64,000 nucleotides of DNA, taken from positions 25,896 to 89,895 of the forward strand of contig JAJBVD010000008.1 in assembly GCA_020859985.1 (NCBI GenBank). Direction: 5' to 3'. Every line of letters begins with the position of its first letter. Position 1 is the first letter of the stretch. The translations under genes were made by a program, and so were the position numbers. The stretch is from Clostridiales bacterium. Its GTDB lineage: Bacteria > Bacillota > Clostridia > Lachnospirales > Lachnospiraceae. The notes under the pieces were generated by a model. That model did no database searches. It was not told the origin of the DNA and saw only the letters and a program-made list of their open reading frames with translations. This document shows, in pieces, positions 26,687 to 36,223 of the stretch.

Positions 26687-27514
26687 TCAGCGCGAGAGCT
26701 TTTTTTCTAACAAACCCAAAAGCCCATACAGCACTACGGCAATCACACAGAGGATGACGATTGATAGTATAACGACATCCAATTTGAAAATCTGGCTCGA
26801 ATAAATAATCAGATAGCCCAGCCCCTGTCTGGCCCCGATGAATTCTCCAATGACGACGCCGACCAGACAAAGCCCGATGTTGACCTTCATAATACTGATC
26901 AGCAGCGGCAGCGTTCCCGGAAGGACGACTTTAAATAGAGCGTCCCTTTTTGTCCCATGAAGTGTGTAGATCAGCTTGATCTTGTCTGGCTCCATTTCTG
27001 AAAATCCGGTATAGAGGTTAAGAACAGTTCCAAAAATCGCGACGGAAATACCGGAGACTATGATGGTCCTCATATTTGCACCGAGCCAGACGATCAGAAG
27101 CGGTGCGAGCGCGGATTTCGGCAGACTGTTCAGGATGACCAGATAGGGCTCCAGTATTTCGGACAGCCTGCTGCTGTACCAGAGCAGTGTCGAGAGAAAA
27201 ACGCCAATTAGGACGACAAGCGCAAAACTGATCAGCGTTTCGGCCAGCGTAATACCTGTATGCAGGAGAATGCTCCCATCTTCCCACATACTCCGGAACG
27301 TATTCCATATACGGGAAGGACTGCTGAAAATAAAGCCATCCATCCATTCCAACCGGACGGCGCTTTCCCAGAGAAAAAGAAACAGGACAAAGATCAGAAT
27401 CCGGATTGCGATGATCTGATGACGGCGTTTTTGAAGCTCGCGCAGATACTTTTTTTGAGATATTGAAATCGGGCTGCTATTTTCATTTCTGCTATTTGCA
27501 GCTATATTCATCAT
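26687..27514 (-). CDS. ABC importer permease, SsuC/TauC-like
   Basis: 275 residues; AAGGAG lies 9 bases upstream of the ATG. A polar N-terminus of about 35 residues is followed by about six membrane helices; LPKSALAPLLIVWLGAN and the loop TKRDALFKVVLPGTLPLLISIMK form the coupling (EAA) region of the nitrate/sulfonate/taurine class, and GEFIGARQGLGYLI is also typical. It pairs with the ATPase whose gene it overlaps by 23 bases. No binding protein gene is adjacent, so the substrate (sulfonate, thiamine precursor or another small organic) is open. Confidence 0.9.
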   Translation of the reverse strand: MMNIAANSRNENSSPISISQKKYLRELQKRRHQIIAIRILIFVLFLFLWESAVRLEWMDGFIFSSPSRIWNTFRSMWEDGSILLHTGITLAETLISFALVVLIGVFLSTLLWYSSRLSEILEPYLVILNSLPKSALAPLLIVWLGANMRTIIVSGISVAIFGTVLNLYTGFSEMEPDKIKLIYTLHGTKRDALFKVVLPGTLPLLISIMKVNIGLCLVGVVIGEFIGARQGLGYLIIYSSQIFKLDVVILSIVILCVIAVVLYGLLGLLEKKLSR

Positions 27515-28343
27515 GCGGATTCAGCTCCTTCCATAGATAATTAAAATAACCCTGAAATTCCGGCGCGTTTCGGCGCGCAAAGGGGGAGAGATCCTTTTCT
27601 GCGAAATTTACCCTCAGAATCGAGCGGATACGTGCCGGACGTTTGGTCAGTACGATCACCCGGTCTGCCATGCTCACCGCTTCCGAGAGATCATGCGTCA
27701 CCAGAAGCGCTGTTTTCTTCTCCCTGCGCAGAATAGCCGTCACATCATCACACACGGAAAGCCTCGTCTGAAAATCAAGCGCCGAAAAAGGTTCATCAAG
27801 CAGCAGAAGCTCCGGGTCCGGCGCGAGAGTGCGAATCAGTGCGGCGCGCTGCCGCATGCCGCCGGACAGCTCGGAAGGATATGCGTCCCGGAAACGGTAC
27901 AGATCGTAATCCTTCATCATCTGTTCTACACGGAGGTGAGAATCCGCGTCAATACGCTTCGGCAGCAGCTCCAGTCCGAGCGTGATGTTTCGGTAAATGG
28001 TGCGCCATTCAAAAAGGTGATCTCTCTGCAGCATATATCCGATTTTGTCCTTGGCAGGCCGTTTCGCCCTGCAACGATTCCTTTTTTCCGCTCTGCGGAT
28101 GTCTGAAGCACACACAGGATGAGAATCCTCTGCGGAACTGTTGAATAAAATGGAGCCGCTCTCTGGAACGAGCAGCCCGGAAATTAAAGAGAGCAGCGTG
28201 GATTTGCCACAGCCGCTCGGCCCTATTACAGCGATAAATTCTCCTGGGAATACCTGAAACGAGATATCGGATAAGGCATAAGTTTCGCCGTTTTTGCTGT
28301 GGTAGGCGTAGCTCACGTTATGAAGTTCAAGTAACGGGTTCAC
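27492..28343 (-). CDS. ABC importer ATPase, SsuB/TauB-like
   Basis: 283 residues from a GTG start with a strong AGGAGG seven bases upstream. Walker A GPSGCGKST, signature LSGGMRQRA, Walker B LLLLDEPFSALD and H-loop VTHDLSEA are intact. Between Walker A and the Q-loop (LQRDHLFEW) there is a Cys/Arg-rich insertion of about 25 residues (roughly 75-100) not usual in this family. Works with the overlapping permease gene to power uptake. The two-gene unit lacks a binding protein, which may be encoded elsewhere. Confidence 0.9.
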   Translation of the reverse strand: MNPLLELHNVSYAYHSKNGETYALSDISFQVFPGEFIAVIGPSGCGKSTLLSLISGLLVPESGSILFNSSAEDSHPVCASDIRRAEKRNRCRAKRPAKDKIGYMLQRDHLFEWRTIYRNITLGLELLPKRIDADSHLRVEQMMKDYDLYRFRDAYPSELSGGMRQRAALIRTLAPDPELLLLDEPFSALDFQTRLSVCDDVTAILRREKKTALLVTHDLSEAVSMADRVIVLTKRPARIRSILRVNFAEKDLSPFARRNAPEFQGYFNYLWKELNPHDEYSCK

Positions 28344-28513
28344 AATTACACCTCCTGGTTTTTTATTGGGATATAGATAGAATATGCATTTTTCTGGAAA
28401 TTCGTGTAGAAGCGGTGCTGCAGAGGATGAGGGAGCTTTTGCCTGTTTTTATCCGGCAAATGCCGGTTGATTTCCTTTGAGGAATGTGGCATACTGACAG
28501 AATCATGTTTATA

Positions 28514-28540
28514 AGGTCTTCGCAGTGGGTGCGAAGACCT
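28514..28540. other. Perfect 11-base hairpin upstream of queH
   Basis: AGGTCTTCGCA (28514-28524), 5-base loop, TGCGAAGACCT (28530-28540), without a T-run. It lies 54 bases before queH in the divergent region shared with the ABC pair. Role unknown; it could be a leader structure or a transcript end for an unseen small RNA. Confidence 0.5.
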
Positions 28541-28594
28541 GTCCTGAGTAGTTATCAGGGACCATAACAACGATGCTGCGGATGGAGTCAGAAG

Positions 28595-29362
28595 ATGCCA
28601 AATAAACGTAATTATCAAAAAGAACTGGAACACATTTTAGAGTCGGAAGGGGTCAGGTACCGGGTGAGTGGCGCGCAGCCGCCCACGCTTCTGCTGCACA
28701 GCTGCTGTGCGCCATGCAGCAGTTATGTGATGGAATATCTGTCGCAGTATTTTCGTATCACGGTGCTTTACTATAACCCGAACATTTATCCGGAGCAGGA
28801 GTATTGGAAACGTGTGGCGGAAGAGCGCCGCCTGATTGAGGAGATGGGAGAGAATGGCGTTTTTCCCAATCCGGTGTGTCTGATCGAGGGGCGTTTTGAC
28901 AGCCGTGAATTTTATGAGGCAGTACGCGGATTGGAACAGATCCCGGAGGGAGGGGCGCGGTGTGCCGCATGTTTCCGGCTGCGGCTTGTGGAAACGGCTA
29001 GGATTGCGGGAGGATATGCGGTTGATGATGCCGGGGCATGCCGCAGATTGGAGGCCCCGGATGCAGATGAACGCTATGCCGGTGAACACTATGCTGGTGT
29101 AGAAAAATATGATTACTTCACAACGACGCTGACGATCAGTCCGCTCAAAAATGCGCAGGTGATCAATGAAATTGGCGAAAAACTTGCGGCCGAATATCAT
29201 GTGAAGTGGCTGCCGTGTGATTTTAAGAAGCGAAACGGTTATAAAAGGTCCGTGGAGCTTTCTGCGGAATACGGGCTGTACCGGCAGGATTACTGCGGTT
29301 GTGTTTTCTCAAAACGGGAGAGGGAAGAAGCAGCGAAAGGGAAGAACTCTGACAATCTGTAG
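28595..29362 (+). CDS. queH: Epoxyqueuosine reductase QueH
   Basis: 255 residues, ATG at 28595. Cysteines expected to hold the iron-sulfur cluster and active site are visible: HSCCAPCSSYV at 35-45, ARCAACFRLR near 125 and YCGCVFSKRE near 236, with YYNPNIYP and TTTLTISPLKN as further family marks. QueH reduces epoxyqueuosine to queuosine in tRNA, replacing the unrelated QueG. A low-conservation insertion of about 25 residues (DAGACRRLEAPDADERY region, near 148-170) is longer than in most homologues. Single gene, ending at a strong terminator. Confidence 0.94.
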   Translation: MPNKRNYQKELEHILESEGVRYRVSGAQPPTLLLHSCCAPCSSYVMEYLSQYFRITVLYYNPNIYPEQEYWKRVAEERRLIEEMGENGVFPNPVCLIEGRFDSREFYEAVRGLEQIPEGGARCAACFRLRLVETARIAGGYAVDDAGACRRLEAPDADERYAGEHYAGVEKYDYFTTTLTISPLKNAQVINEIGEKLAAEYHVKWLPCDFKKRNGYKRSVELSAEYGLYRQDYCGCVFSKREREEAAKGKNSDNL

Positions 29363-29390
29363 GTATATTTATAGAAATTTTGCAAAAAAT

Positions 29391-29443
29391 ATGGAAGCAC
29401 CCTTATGCCTGAATTTTTCGGCAGGGCGCTTCCATTTTGTTTT
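29391..29443 (+). terminator. Intrinsic terminator after queH
   Basis: ATGGAAGC (29391-29398) pairs with GCTTCCAT (29428-29435), with further inner pairing, followed by TTTGTTTT. Confidence 0.8.
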
Positions 29444-29505
29444 AAAGCAACAACACGGACGCGGGATAATCGTATCTTCGCAGCTGTTCTACATAAAAGA
29501 GTATG

Positions 29506-29532
29506 GTAACTGTCCAGTACGATCACAGTTAC
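29506..29532 (+). repeat. Dispersed palindromic repeat, copy A
   Basis: GTAACTGT-N11-ACAGTTAC, interior CCAGTACGATC. Member of a family also seen at 48710, 53273 and 56832. Lies between queH and the PTS gene. Confidence 0.7.
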
Positions 29533-29694
29533 AGATTATGAGTAATTCTTTTATGGAATCTTGTGGAAGGAGCACAGGTCTGCGCTCCGCGGGAATGTTT
29601 CAGACTGCATTCTTTTCACTGGTGCGTCAGGAGCCTGAGCCGTGACCGGGATGCAGATTGGACAGGAACGAACGGATGCAGATCAGAAGATACG

Positions 29695-31953
29695 ATGAAA
29701 GACAGAGTTTTTGGCGTGCTGCAGCGTATAGGACGCAGCTTTATGCTGCCGATTGCGATTCTGCCGGTGGCAGGGCTTTTGATGGGAATCGGAAGCTCGT
29801 TTACGAATGCGACGACGATTGAGACCTACCGGCTTACCCGGATTCTGGGGGAGGGCACCGTGCTGCATGCATTGCTGGTAATTATGAATGATGTCGGCAG
29901 CGTTGTCTTTGACAATCTGCCGCTTCTGTTTGCGATGGGCGTCGCTATCGGTATGGCAAAAAAGGAAAAAGAGGTCGCCGCGCTCGCATCGGTGATTGCA
30001 TATTTTGTCATGAATGCCGCCATTCGTGCGATGCTGGAGATCAACGGACGGATTGTAGACGGAGAGATTGCGGAGTCAGTGCTGGAGGGGACGGTCACCT
30101 CCTCCTGCGGCATTTATACGCTGCAGATGGGCGTGTTCGGCGGTATCATTGTCGGGCTCGGCGTGGCTGCGCTGCACAACCGGTTTTACCGGATTCAGCT
30201 GCCGAATGCCCTTTCTTTCTTCGGCGGCAGCAGGTTTGTTCCGATTATATCGACACTCGTCTATATGCTTGCCGGGATTCTTCTGTATTTTGTCTGGCCG
30301 GTAGTGCAGACGGGTATCTATGGACTGGGAAATCTGGTCACAAAATCAGGCTATATCGGGACGCTTCTTTTCGGACTGATCAAACGGGCGCTGATTCCGT
30401 TTGGTCTGCACCACGTCTTCTATATGCCGTTCTGGCAGACGGCGGTCGGCGGCACGATGGAGGTCGCCGGACGGCTTGTCGAGGGCGGTCAGAATATCTT
30501 TTTTGCACAGCTTGCGGATTCCGCGAATATCACGCATTTCAGCGCGGACGCGACGCGCTATTTTTCCGGTGAATTTATTTTCATGATCTTTGGACTTCCG
30601 GGTGCTGCGCTCGCCATGTATCATTGTGTGGGCAAAGGACCATATTCTGCATCCCGCCGGAGCGGGGAATGGGATGCGGAGAAGATAGCAGGAAGGAAAA
30701 AACAGGCGGGCGGCCTGCTTCTCTCCGCAGCGCTTACCTGTATGGCCACCGGCATCACGGAGCCCCTCGAATTCTCTTTTCTGTTTGTGACTCCGGCACT
30801 GTTCGCGGTGCAGGTGGTGCTGGCGGGCAGCTGCTATATGGTTGCGCATATGCTGAACATCGCGATTGGCCTGACCTTTTCCGGAGGCTTTCTTGATTTT
30901 TTCCTGTTCGGTATTTTACAGGGAAATGCGAAGACCAGCTGGCTGCTGGTGATTCCGGTCGGCATCATTTATTTCTTCCTGTATTATTTTATCTTCCGCT
31001 TCTTGATATTGAAATTTGATTTCAAAACGCCGGGACGGGAGGACGAGGATTCCGCGGTCAGACTCTATACAAGGGCGGATGTGAATGCGCGCAAGGGCGC
31101 ACAGGGCTTTGATTTGGAATTAACTTCTAAGGATGCTTTTTCCCGTGATCCGGTCAGCGCTGCGATCACACGGGGGCTTGGCGGAAAAAACAATATTGAG
31201 GACGTGGACTGCTGTGCCACAAGGCTGCGTTGTACAGTGAAGGATTCTTCTCTGGTCAATGATGGACTTCTCAGATCCTCCGGAGCTTCAGGCGTGATCC
31301 ACAAGGGCAGGGGTGTGCAGGTAATCTATGGTCCGCAGGTCACGGTGATCAAATCGAATCTGGAAGAGTATCTGGAAAATGCACTTGAAGAATTGTCTGC
31401 AGAATCGGATGATATGCGATCGGAAATTCTGAATCCATCGGCATCTAAAAATACAGTCGGGAACTATCGAAATGTGGGAAAAGAAATCCTTACAATTTCC
31501 AGCCCCATCACCGGCACAGCCGCGCTCCTTAGCTCCTGCCCGGATCCCGCGTTTGCGGAAGGCATGATGGGCGAGGGAGCAGTCGTGACGCCGACAGATC
31601 CAATCGTGCGGGCGCCGGAGGACGGGGAAATTGATTTCGTGTTCGATACGAAGCACGCGATGGGATTTATCACAGACACCGGCATCAGCATCCTGATTCA
31701 TATCGGGATTGATACGGTAGAACTGAACGGACGCGGCTTTGAGGTGTTAGTAAAAGCAAGACAGAGAGTGAAAAAAAGCGACCCGATTTTAATGCTTGAT
31801 CTGGACTACCTGCGGGAGAATGCGCCCTCTCTGGCTTCTCCGGTGCTGTTTGCGGAATTGCCTGCGGATCGGCACATTCGGCTTTTAAGAGAAGGAGAAG
31901 TGAAAGCTGGGGAGCCGCTGTTCGAAATAGGTCGTTCCTCAGGAACTCTTTGA
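29695..31953 (+). CDS. PTS transporter EIICBA, glucose/N-acetylglucosamine family
   Basis: 752 residues. ATG at 29695 chosen, since MKDRVFGVLQRIGRSFMLPIAILP is the standard EIIC start (motif here RIGRSFMLPIAILPVAGLL); the frame extends 44 codons upstream through the repeat and is not coding. EIIC covers about 1-440 with ten hydrophobic segments, EIIB about 465-550 with the phosphocysteine at about 507 in CATRLRC, and EIIA about 600-752 with His at about 654 (TKHAMG) and 669 (IHIGIDTV). It takes up and phosphorylates a hexose or amino sugar; which one cannot be settled by sequence reading. The ribosome site is weak (AGAAG). No antiterminator gene adjoins. Confidence 0.92.
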   Translation: MKDRVFGVLQRIGRSFMLPIAILPVAGLLMGIGSSFTNATTIETYRLTRILGEGTVLHALLVIMNDVGSVVFDNLPLLFAMGVAIGMAKKEKEVAALASVIAYFVMNAAIRAMLEINGRIVDGEIAESVLEGTVTSSCGIYTLQMGVFGGIIVGLGVAALHNRFYRIQLPNALSFFGGSRFVPIISTLVYMLAGILLYFVWPVVQTGIYGLGNLVTKSGYIGTLLFGLIKRALIPFGLHHVFYMPFWQTAVGGTMEVAGRLVEGGQNIFFAQLADSANITHFSADATRYFSGEFIFMIFGLPGAALAMYHCVGKGPYSASRRSGEWDAEKIAGRKKQAGGLLLSAALTCMATGITEPLEFSFLFVTPALFAVQVVLAGSCYMVAHMLNIAIGLTFSGGFLDFFLFGILQGNAKTSWLLVIPVGIIYFFLYYFIFRFLILKFDFKTPGREDEDSAVRLYTRADVNARKGAQGFDLELTSKDAFSRDPVSAAITRGLGGKNNIEDVDCCATRLRCTVKDSSLVNDGLLRSSGASGVIHKGRGVQVIYGPQVTVIKSNLEEYLENALEELSAESDDMRSEILNPSASKNTVGNYRNVGKEILTISSPITGTAALLSSCPDPAFAEGMMGEGAVVTPTDPIVRAPEDGEIDFVFDTKHAMGFITDTGISILIHIGIDTVELNGRGFEVLVKARQRVKKSDPILMLDLDYLRENAPSLASPVLFAELPADRHIRLLREGEVKAGEPLFEIGRSSGTL

Positions 31954-32115
31954 TACCCTTTGCGAATTTTCTGTCTTGCAAGAGGGAAATGCTTGTGATA
32001 GACTCTCATAGAAGAATTCAGAACAGCGGAATATCCGGCATTTCGTGATTTTGCTGTTTTGAACGGGTACAACAGGATTTGTGCCGCGGACACCGGCGGC
32101 GGAATGGAGAGCAGG

Positions 32116-33492
32116 ATGGCACAGTTATGGGGCGGCCGTTTTACAAAAGCGACCGATCAGATGGTATATGATTTTAACGCTTCGATTTCATTTGACAAAC
32201 GTCTGTACAGGCAGGATATCGAGGGCAGTCTGGCACATGTAAAAATGCTCGCGAAGCAGGGTATCCTCACGGAGGAGGAGCGGGACGCGATCATTGACGG
32301 GCTGAACGGAATCCTCGCGGATGTGGAGAACGGAACGCTTGCGATCACATCCGAATATGAGGATATTCACAGCTTTGTGGAGGCGAATCTCACCGCACGC
32401 ATTGGGGATGCGGGGAAAAAGCTGCACACCGGGCGCAGCCGTAACGATCAGGTGGCGCTGGATATGCGCATGTATGTGCGGGATGCGGTAAAGGAGACCG
32501 ACCGACTTTTAAAAGAGCTTCTGAAGGTACTGTACCGCATCATGGAGGAAAATACGGACACCTTCATGCCGGGCTTTACCCATCTGCAGAAGGCGCAGCC
32601 GGTGACGCTTGCGCATCACATCGGCGCGTATTTTGAGATGTTTAAGCGCGACCGGTCGCGGCTCGCTGATATTTATAAAAGAATGAATTACTGCCCGCTT
32701 GGAGCAGGCGCGCTTGCGGGCACGACCTATCCGCTGGACCGCGATTATACGGCCGAATTACTGGGCTTTGACGGGCCGACCTTAAACAGCATGGATTCCG
32801 TGTCTGACCGCGACTATGTGATTGAATACTTAAGCGCTCTGTCGACTGTCATGATGCATTTAAGCCGCTTTTCCGAGGAGATCATCCTCTGGAATTCCAA
32901 TGAATACCGGTTTGTGGAGATCGACGACGCTTACAGCACCGGAAGCAGCATCATGCCGCAGAAAAAGAATCCGGATATCGCTGAACTGGTGCGCGGCAAG
33001 ACAGGCCGCGTTTACGCCTCCCTGATGGGGATGCTGACGACGATGAAGGGCATTCCGCTCGCTTATAATAAAGATATGCAGGAGGACAAAGAGGGCACAT
33101 TCGACGCGATCGACACCGTCAATTCCTGTCTGCCGCTGTTTACGGGGATGCTGGACACGATGAAATTCAACAAAGACGTGATGGAGGCCTCCGCGAAAAA
33201 TGGCTTCACGAACGCGACTGACGTGGCGGATTATCTGGTGAACCATGGCGTCCCGTTCCGCGACGCGCACAGCATTTCCGGCCGTCTGGTTCTTCGCTGC
33301 ATTGCGGAGAATAAAGCGCTGGATGATCTGACACTTGATGAATTCCGCTTGGAGAGTGATGTATTTGAGGAAGATATTTATGACGCGATCAGCATGAAGA
33401 CCTGCGTGGAAAAACGCCTGACAAAGGGCGCACCGGGCGAGGCAGCCATGCGGGAGGTGCTGGGTATTTATAAAGAATATTTGAATTTCTAA
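32116..33492 (+). CDS. argH: Argininosuccinate lyase (ArgH)
   Basis: 458 residues. ATG at 32116 is chosen with GGAG six bases upstream; MAQLWGGRFTK is the conserved N-terminus. The fumarase/aspartase superfamily signature GSSIMPQKKNPD is present, as are HTGRSRNDQVALD, GFTHLQKAQPVTLAHH and NSMDSVSDRDY. It splits argininosuccinate into arginine and fumarate, the last step of arginine synthesis. argG is not adjacent. Preceded by 160 bases without a clear regulatory element. Confidence 0.97.
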   Translation: MAQLWGGRFTKATDQMVYDFNASISFDKRLYRQDIEGSLAHVKMLAKQGILTEEERDAIIDGLNGILADVENGTLAITSEYEDIHSFVEANLTARIGDAGKKLHTGRSRNDQVALDMRMYVRDAVKETDRLLKELLKVLYRIMEENTDTFMPGFTHLQKAQPVTLAHHIGAYFEMFKRDRSRLADIYKRMNYCPLGAGALAGTTYPLDRDYTAELLGFDGPTLNSMDSVSDRDYVIEYLSALSTVMMHLSRFSEEIILWNSNEYRFVEIDDAYSTGSSIMPQKKNPDIAELVRGKTGRVYASLMGMLTTMKGIPLAYNKDMQEDKEGTFDAIDTVNSCLPLFTGMLDTMKFNKDVMEASAKNGFTNATDVADYLVNHGVPFRDAHSISGRLVLRCIAENKALDDLTLDEFRLESDVFEEDIYDAISMKTCVEKRLTKGAPGEAAMREVLGIYKEYLNF

Positions 33493-33814
33493 TGTCCATC
33501 CTCCTGAGTGCGCAAGCGCCTCTGGATTTGTTACGATTCGGAAAGCAAATCGAGGAAGTGGGCTGGCCGTTGAGAACGTTTTCTCGACAAAAAGGAGGGC
33601 GGGCATTGCTGCCCGCCAGAGAAAAATGTATGAAAAACAAATGTTGGTCTGATGTCCTTCATTTGTTTCATACGCAGTATACCCGCAAAATGTGTTAAGA
33701 ATATGTCCGATTTATGGCTTATATGTGAAAATCTGATTAAAAATATTACATATACGCATCTTTTCTCAACAGCAGGAAATAAAAGCAGGATGGATTGCCG
33801 GGCATAAATTTTAC
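33493..33814. other. Intergenic region with two inverted repeats between argH and asd
   Basis: No gene seen. GGCGGGCA/TGCCCGCC form a hairpin at about 33597-33617 that is followed by a T-run only when read on the minus strand. A second imperfect inverted repeat, GTATGAAAAACAAATG (33628-33643) / CATTTGTTTCATAC (33660-33673), follows. The region is otherwise AT rich. Confidence 0.5.
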
Positions 33815-33843
33815 TTGACATTCACAGGAAACAAGTATATTCT
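33815..33843 (+). promoter_or_regulatory. Promoter of asd
   Basis: TTGACA (33815-33820), 17-base spacer, TATTCT (33838-33843). The resulting leader is about 100 bases and contains a possible stem AATGTTTC/GAAGCATT enclosing GGG/CCC; it is too short for a lysine riboswitch. Confidence 0.7.
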
Positions 33844-33948
33844 GTGAAGACAAATGTGTGCCACACAAAGACACACTTAAATGTTTCGAGTGACAAAAGG
33901 GTTTGGTCCCCTGAAGCATTATAATATTACATGAGGAGAAATGAAAAA

Positions 33949-35037
33949 ATGGAGCAGAAGTTGAAAGTCGGTATCTTAGGAGCGACAGGCATGGTAGGAC
34001 AGAGATTTATTTCTCTGCTGGAGAATCACCCGTGGTTTGAAGTGGTAACGGTGGCGGCGAGCCCGCGCAGCGCCGGTAAGACGTATGAGGAGGCAGTCGG
34101 CGGAAGATGGAAGATGACGACCCCGATGCCCGAAGGCGTGAAAAAGCTGATCGTGAAAAATGTGAATGAGGTAGAAGAGGTAGCATCTACCGTCGATTTT
34201 GTTTTTTCTGCAGTCGATATGTCGAAAGACGAGATCCGTGCGATCGAGGAAGAATACGCAAAGACCGAGACACCGGTCGTTTCCAACAACAGCGCGCACC
34301 GCTGGACGCCGGATGTTCCGATGGTGGTGCCGGAGATCAATCCGCAGCATTTTGATGTGATCGCTTCCCAGAAGAAGCGTCTCGGTACGACCCGCGGATT
34401 TATCGCGGTAAAGCCGAACTGCTCGATTCAGAGCTACGCTCCGGCTTTGAGCGCATGGCGAGAGTTTGAGCCGTACGAGGTGGTTGCCACTACATATCAG
34501 GCAATCTCCGGTGCGGGCAAGACCTTTAAGGACTGGCCGGAGATGGTGGAGAATGTGATTCCGTATATCGGCGGCGAGGAAGAGAAGAGTGAGAAAGAGC
34601 CGCTTCGCCTCTGGGGCGTTGTGGAAGACAGCGTGATCAAGCCGGCAACCGAGCCGAAGATCACCTGTCAGTGCATCCGCGTGCCGGTACTGAATGGCCA
34701 TACGGCGGCAGTATTTGTGAAATTCCGCAAAAAGCCGACCAAAGAACAGCTCATCGAGAAGCTGGTGAATTACTCCGGGCTTCCGCAGGAGCTGGAGCTT
34801 CCGAGCGCGCCGAAGCACTTTATCCAGTACATGGAGGAGGACAATCGCCCGCAGGTTGTTCTGGATGTGGATTACGAGAACGGCATGGGCGTGTCCATCG
34901 GACGTCTCCGCGAGGACACGATTTACGACTATAAATTCGTTGGCCTTTCCCATAACACCGTCCGCGGCGCGGCCGGCGGCGCGGTGCTCTGCGCAGAGAC
35001 GCTGAAGGCGCTGGGGTATATTGCGGCGAAAGAGTGA
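33949..35037 (+). CDS. asd: Aspartate-semialdehyde dehydrogenase
   Basis: 362 residues. ATG at 33949 follows GAGGAG; an ATG at 33931 overlaps that ribosome site and is less likely. The NADP-binding loop GATGMVGQ is at 11-18; the catalytic Cys is at about 158 in KPNCSIQSY, and a substrate-binding His/Arg region lies at CIRVPVLNGHT. This is the archaeal/fungal-like long Asd subtype found in many Clostridia. It reduces aspartyl phosphate to the semialdehyde for lysine, threonine and methionine synthesis. Ends at a clear terminator. Confidence 0.96.
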   Translation: MEQKLKVGILGATGMVGQRFISLLENHPWFEVVTVAASPRSAGKTYEEAVGGRWKMTTPMPEGVKKLIVKNVNEVEEVASTVDFVFSAVDMSKDEIRAIEEEYAKTETPVVSNNSAHRWTPDVPMVVPEINPQHFDVIASQKKRLGTTRGFIAVKPNCSIQSYAPALSAWREFEPYEVVATTYQAISGAGKTFKDWPEMVENVIPYIGGEEEKSEKEPLRLWGVVEDSVIKPATEPKITCQCIRVPVLNGHTAAVFVKFRKKPTKEQLIEKLVNYSGLPQELELPSAPKHFIQYMEEDNRPQVVLDVDYENGMGVSIGRLREDTIYDYKFVGLSHNTVRGAAGGAVLCAETLKALGYIAAKE

Positions 35038-35052
35038 AGCATACTAGAATGT

Positions 35053-35081
35053 GAGCCTTGCTGTCCGGCAAGGCTCTTTTT
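35053..35081 (+). terminator. Intrinsic terminator after asd
   Basis: GAGCCTTG (35053-35060), 8-base loop, CAAGGCTC (35069-35076), TTTTT. Confidence 0.85.
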
Positions 35082-35100
35082 CCATTAGAGGATCGTGACC

Positions 35101-36090
35101 ATGGCGAAAAGCTCAAACCAGAAATTAAAAATTGTGTATCTGATGAAAATAATGACGGAGCTGACGGATGAGACGCATTCTATCAGTATGGCTGAGATCA
35201 TCGCGGAGCTCGGAAAATATGGAATTTCCGCTGAGCGCAAAAGCCTTTACAACGACATCGAAACCTTACGGCAGTTTGGCCTGGATATTATCGGAGAACA
35301 GCGTGAGCGCACGTATTACTATCACATCGGGAACCGTCAATTTGAGCTTGCGGAATTGAAGCTTCTCGTGGATTCCGTGCAGTCCGCCAAATTCATCACG
35401 GCGAAAAAATCAAATGACCTGATCAAAAAAATCGAAGGGCTCGCGAGCAAATACGAAGCCAAACAGCTGCATCGCCAGGTCTATGTGGCCGGACGTGTGA
35501 AGACGATGAACGAGACCATATACTATGGCGTTGACTCAATTCACGCGGCAATCGCGGATAACCGGCAGATCCGCTTTCAGTATTTTCAGTGGAACGCGGA
35601 CAAAGAGATGGAGCTGCGCCACGGCGGCGCTTACTATCGGGTCAGTCCCTGGGCGCTTAGCTGGGATGATGAGAATTATTACCTGATCGCGTATGACAGC
35701 GCGGAAGCAAAGATCAAACATTTTCGTGTGGACAAGATGCTCCACATAGAGATCACCCGCGAAAAACGCGAGGGGAGAAGCGCATTCCGAGAGTTTGATA
35801 TGGCGCAGTACGCCCGGAAAGTCTTCGGCATGTACGGCGGCAGAGAAGAGACAGTGAAGCTTCTCTGTGAGAACCGGATGGCCGGAGTGATCATTGACCG
35901 TTTCGGGAAAAGCATCGGCATCCGCAAGGAAGACGGTGAACATTTCTCAGTCAGTGTCAAAGTCGAAGTGAGCAACCAGTTCATCCACTGGATCCTGGCG
36001 CTTGGCGACGGCGTCAAAATCATCGGACCGGAAACGGTCGTGTCGGAAGTAAAAGACGAGATCGCCCGCCTGGAAAAGCTGTACGCATAA
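35101..36090 (+). CDS. WYL-domain transcriptional regulator
   Basis: 329 residues from ATG at 35101 (GTG at 35095 also in frame). Residues 8-75 form a winged HTH of DeoR type (ISMAEIIAELGKYGISAERKSLYNDIETL in two parts), and the middle holds the WYL domain with VSPWALSWDDENYYLIAYD, where the usual W-Y-L signature is present as WDDENYYLI and the RVDKM strand follows. The C-terminal extension (WCX) runs to the end. WYL proteins sense nucleic acid or nucleotide ligands and often regulate DNA repair or defence genes. Isolated gene here, followed by a small hairpin terminator. Confidence 0.9.
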   Translation: MAKSSNQKLKIVYLMKIMTELTDETHSISMAEIIAELGKYGISAERKSLYNDIETLRQFGLDIIGEQRERTYYYHIGNRQFELAELKLLVDSVQSAKFITAKKSNDLIKKIEGLASKYEAKQLHRQVYVAGRVKTMNETIYYGVDSIHAAIADNRQIRFQYFQWNADKEMELRHGGAYYRVSPWALSWDDENYYLIAYDSAEAKIKHFRVDKMLHIEITREKREGRSAFREFDMAQYARKVFGMYGGREETVKLLCENRMAGVIIDRFGKSIGIRKEDGEHFSVSVKVEVSNQFIHWILALGDGVKIIGPETVVSEVKDEIARLEKLYA

Positions 36091-36091
36091 C

Positions 36092-36109
36092 AGAACATAT
36101 GTTCTTTTT
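36092..36109 (+). terminator. Short hairpin terminator after the WYL gene
   Basis: AGAACATATGTTCT (36092-36105), a perfect palindrome followed by TTTT. Confidence 0.55.
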
Positions 36110-36223
36110 CGAGACCTGCTTTTGGGACACCCCAGAATGTATATTGGATTCAGAGTAAGGCTTAGGGAATCAAAAAAGATTCTGAGCAAACACTTTTAAA
36201 AATCCATAAGGGGGAAAACAATT

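Noticed and set aside
29563..29694. N-terminal extension of the PTS protein
   Set aside because: No ribosome site, low-quality composition, and EIIC proteins normally begin at the residue encoded from 29695.
33844..33948. Lysine riboswitch before asd
   Set aside because: The leader is about 100 bases, too short for the L-box, and its conserved blocks are not visible.
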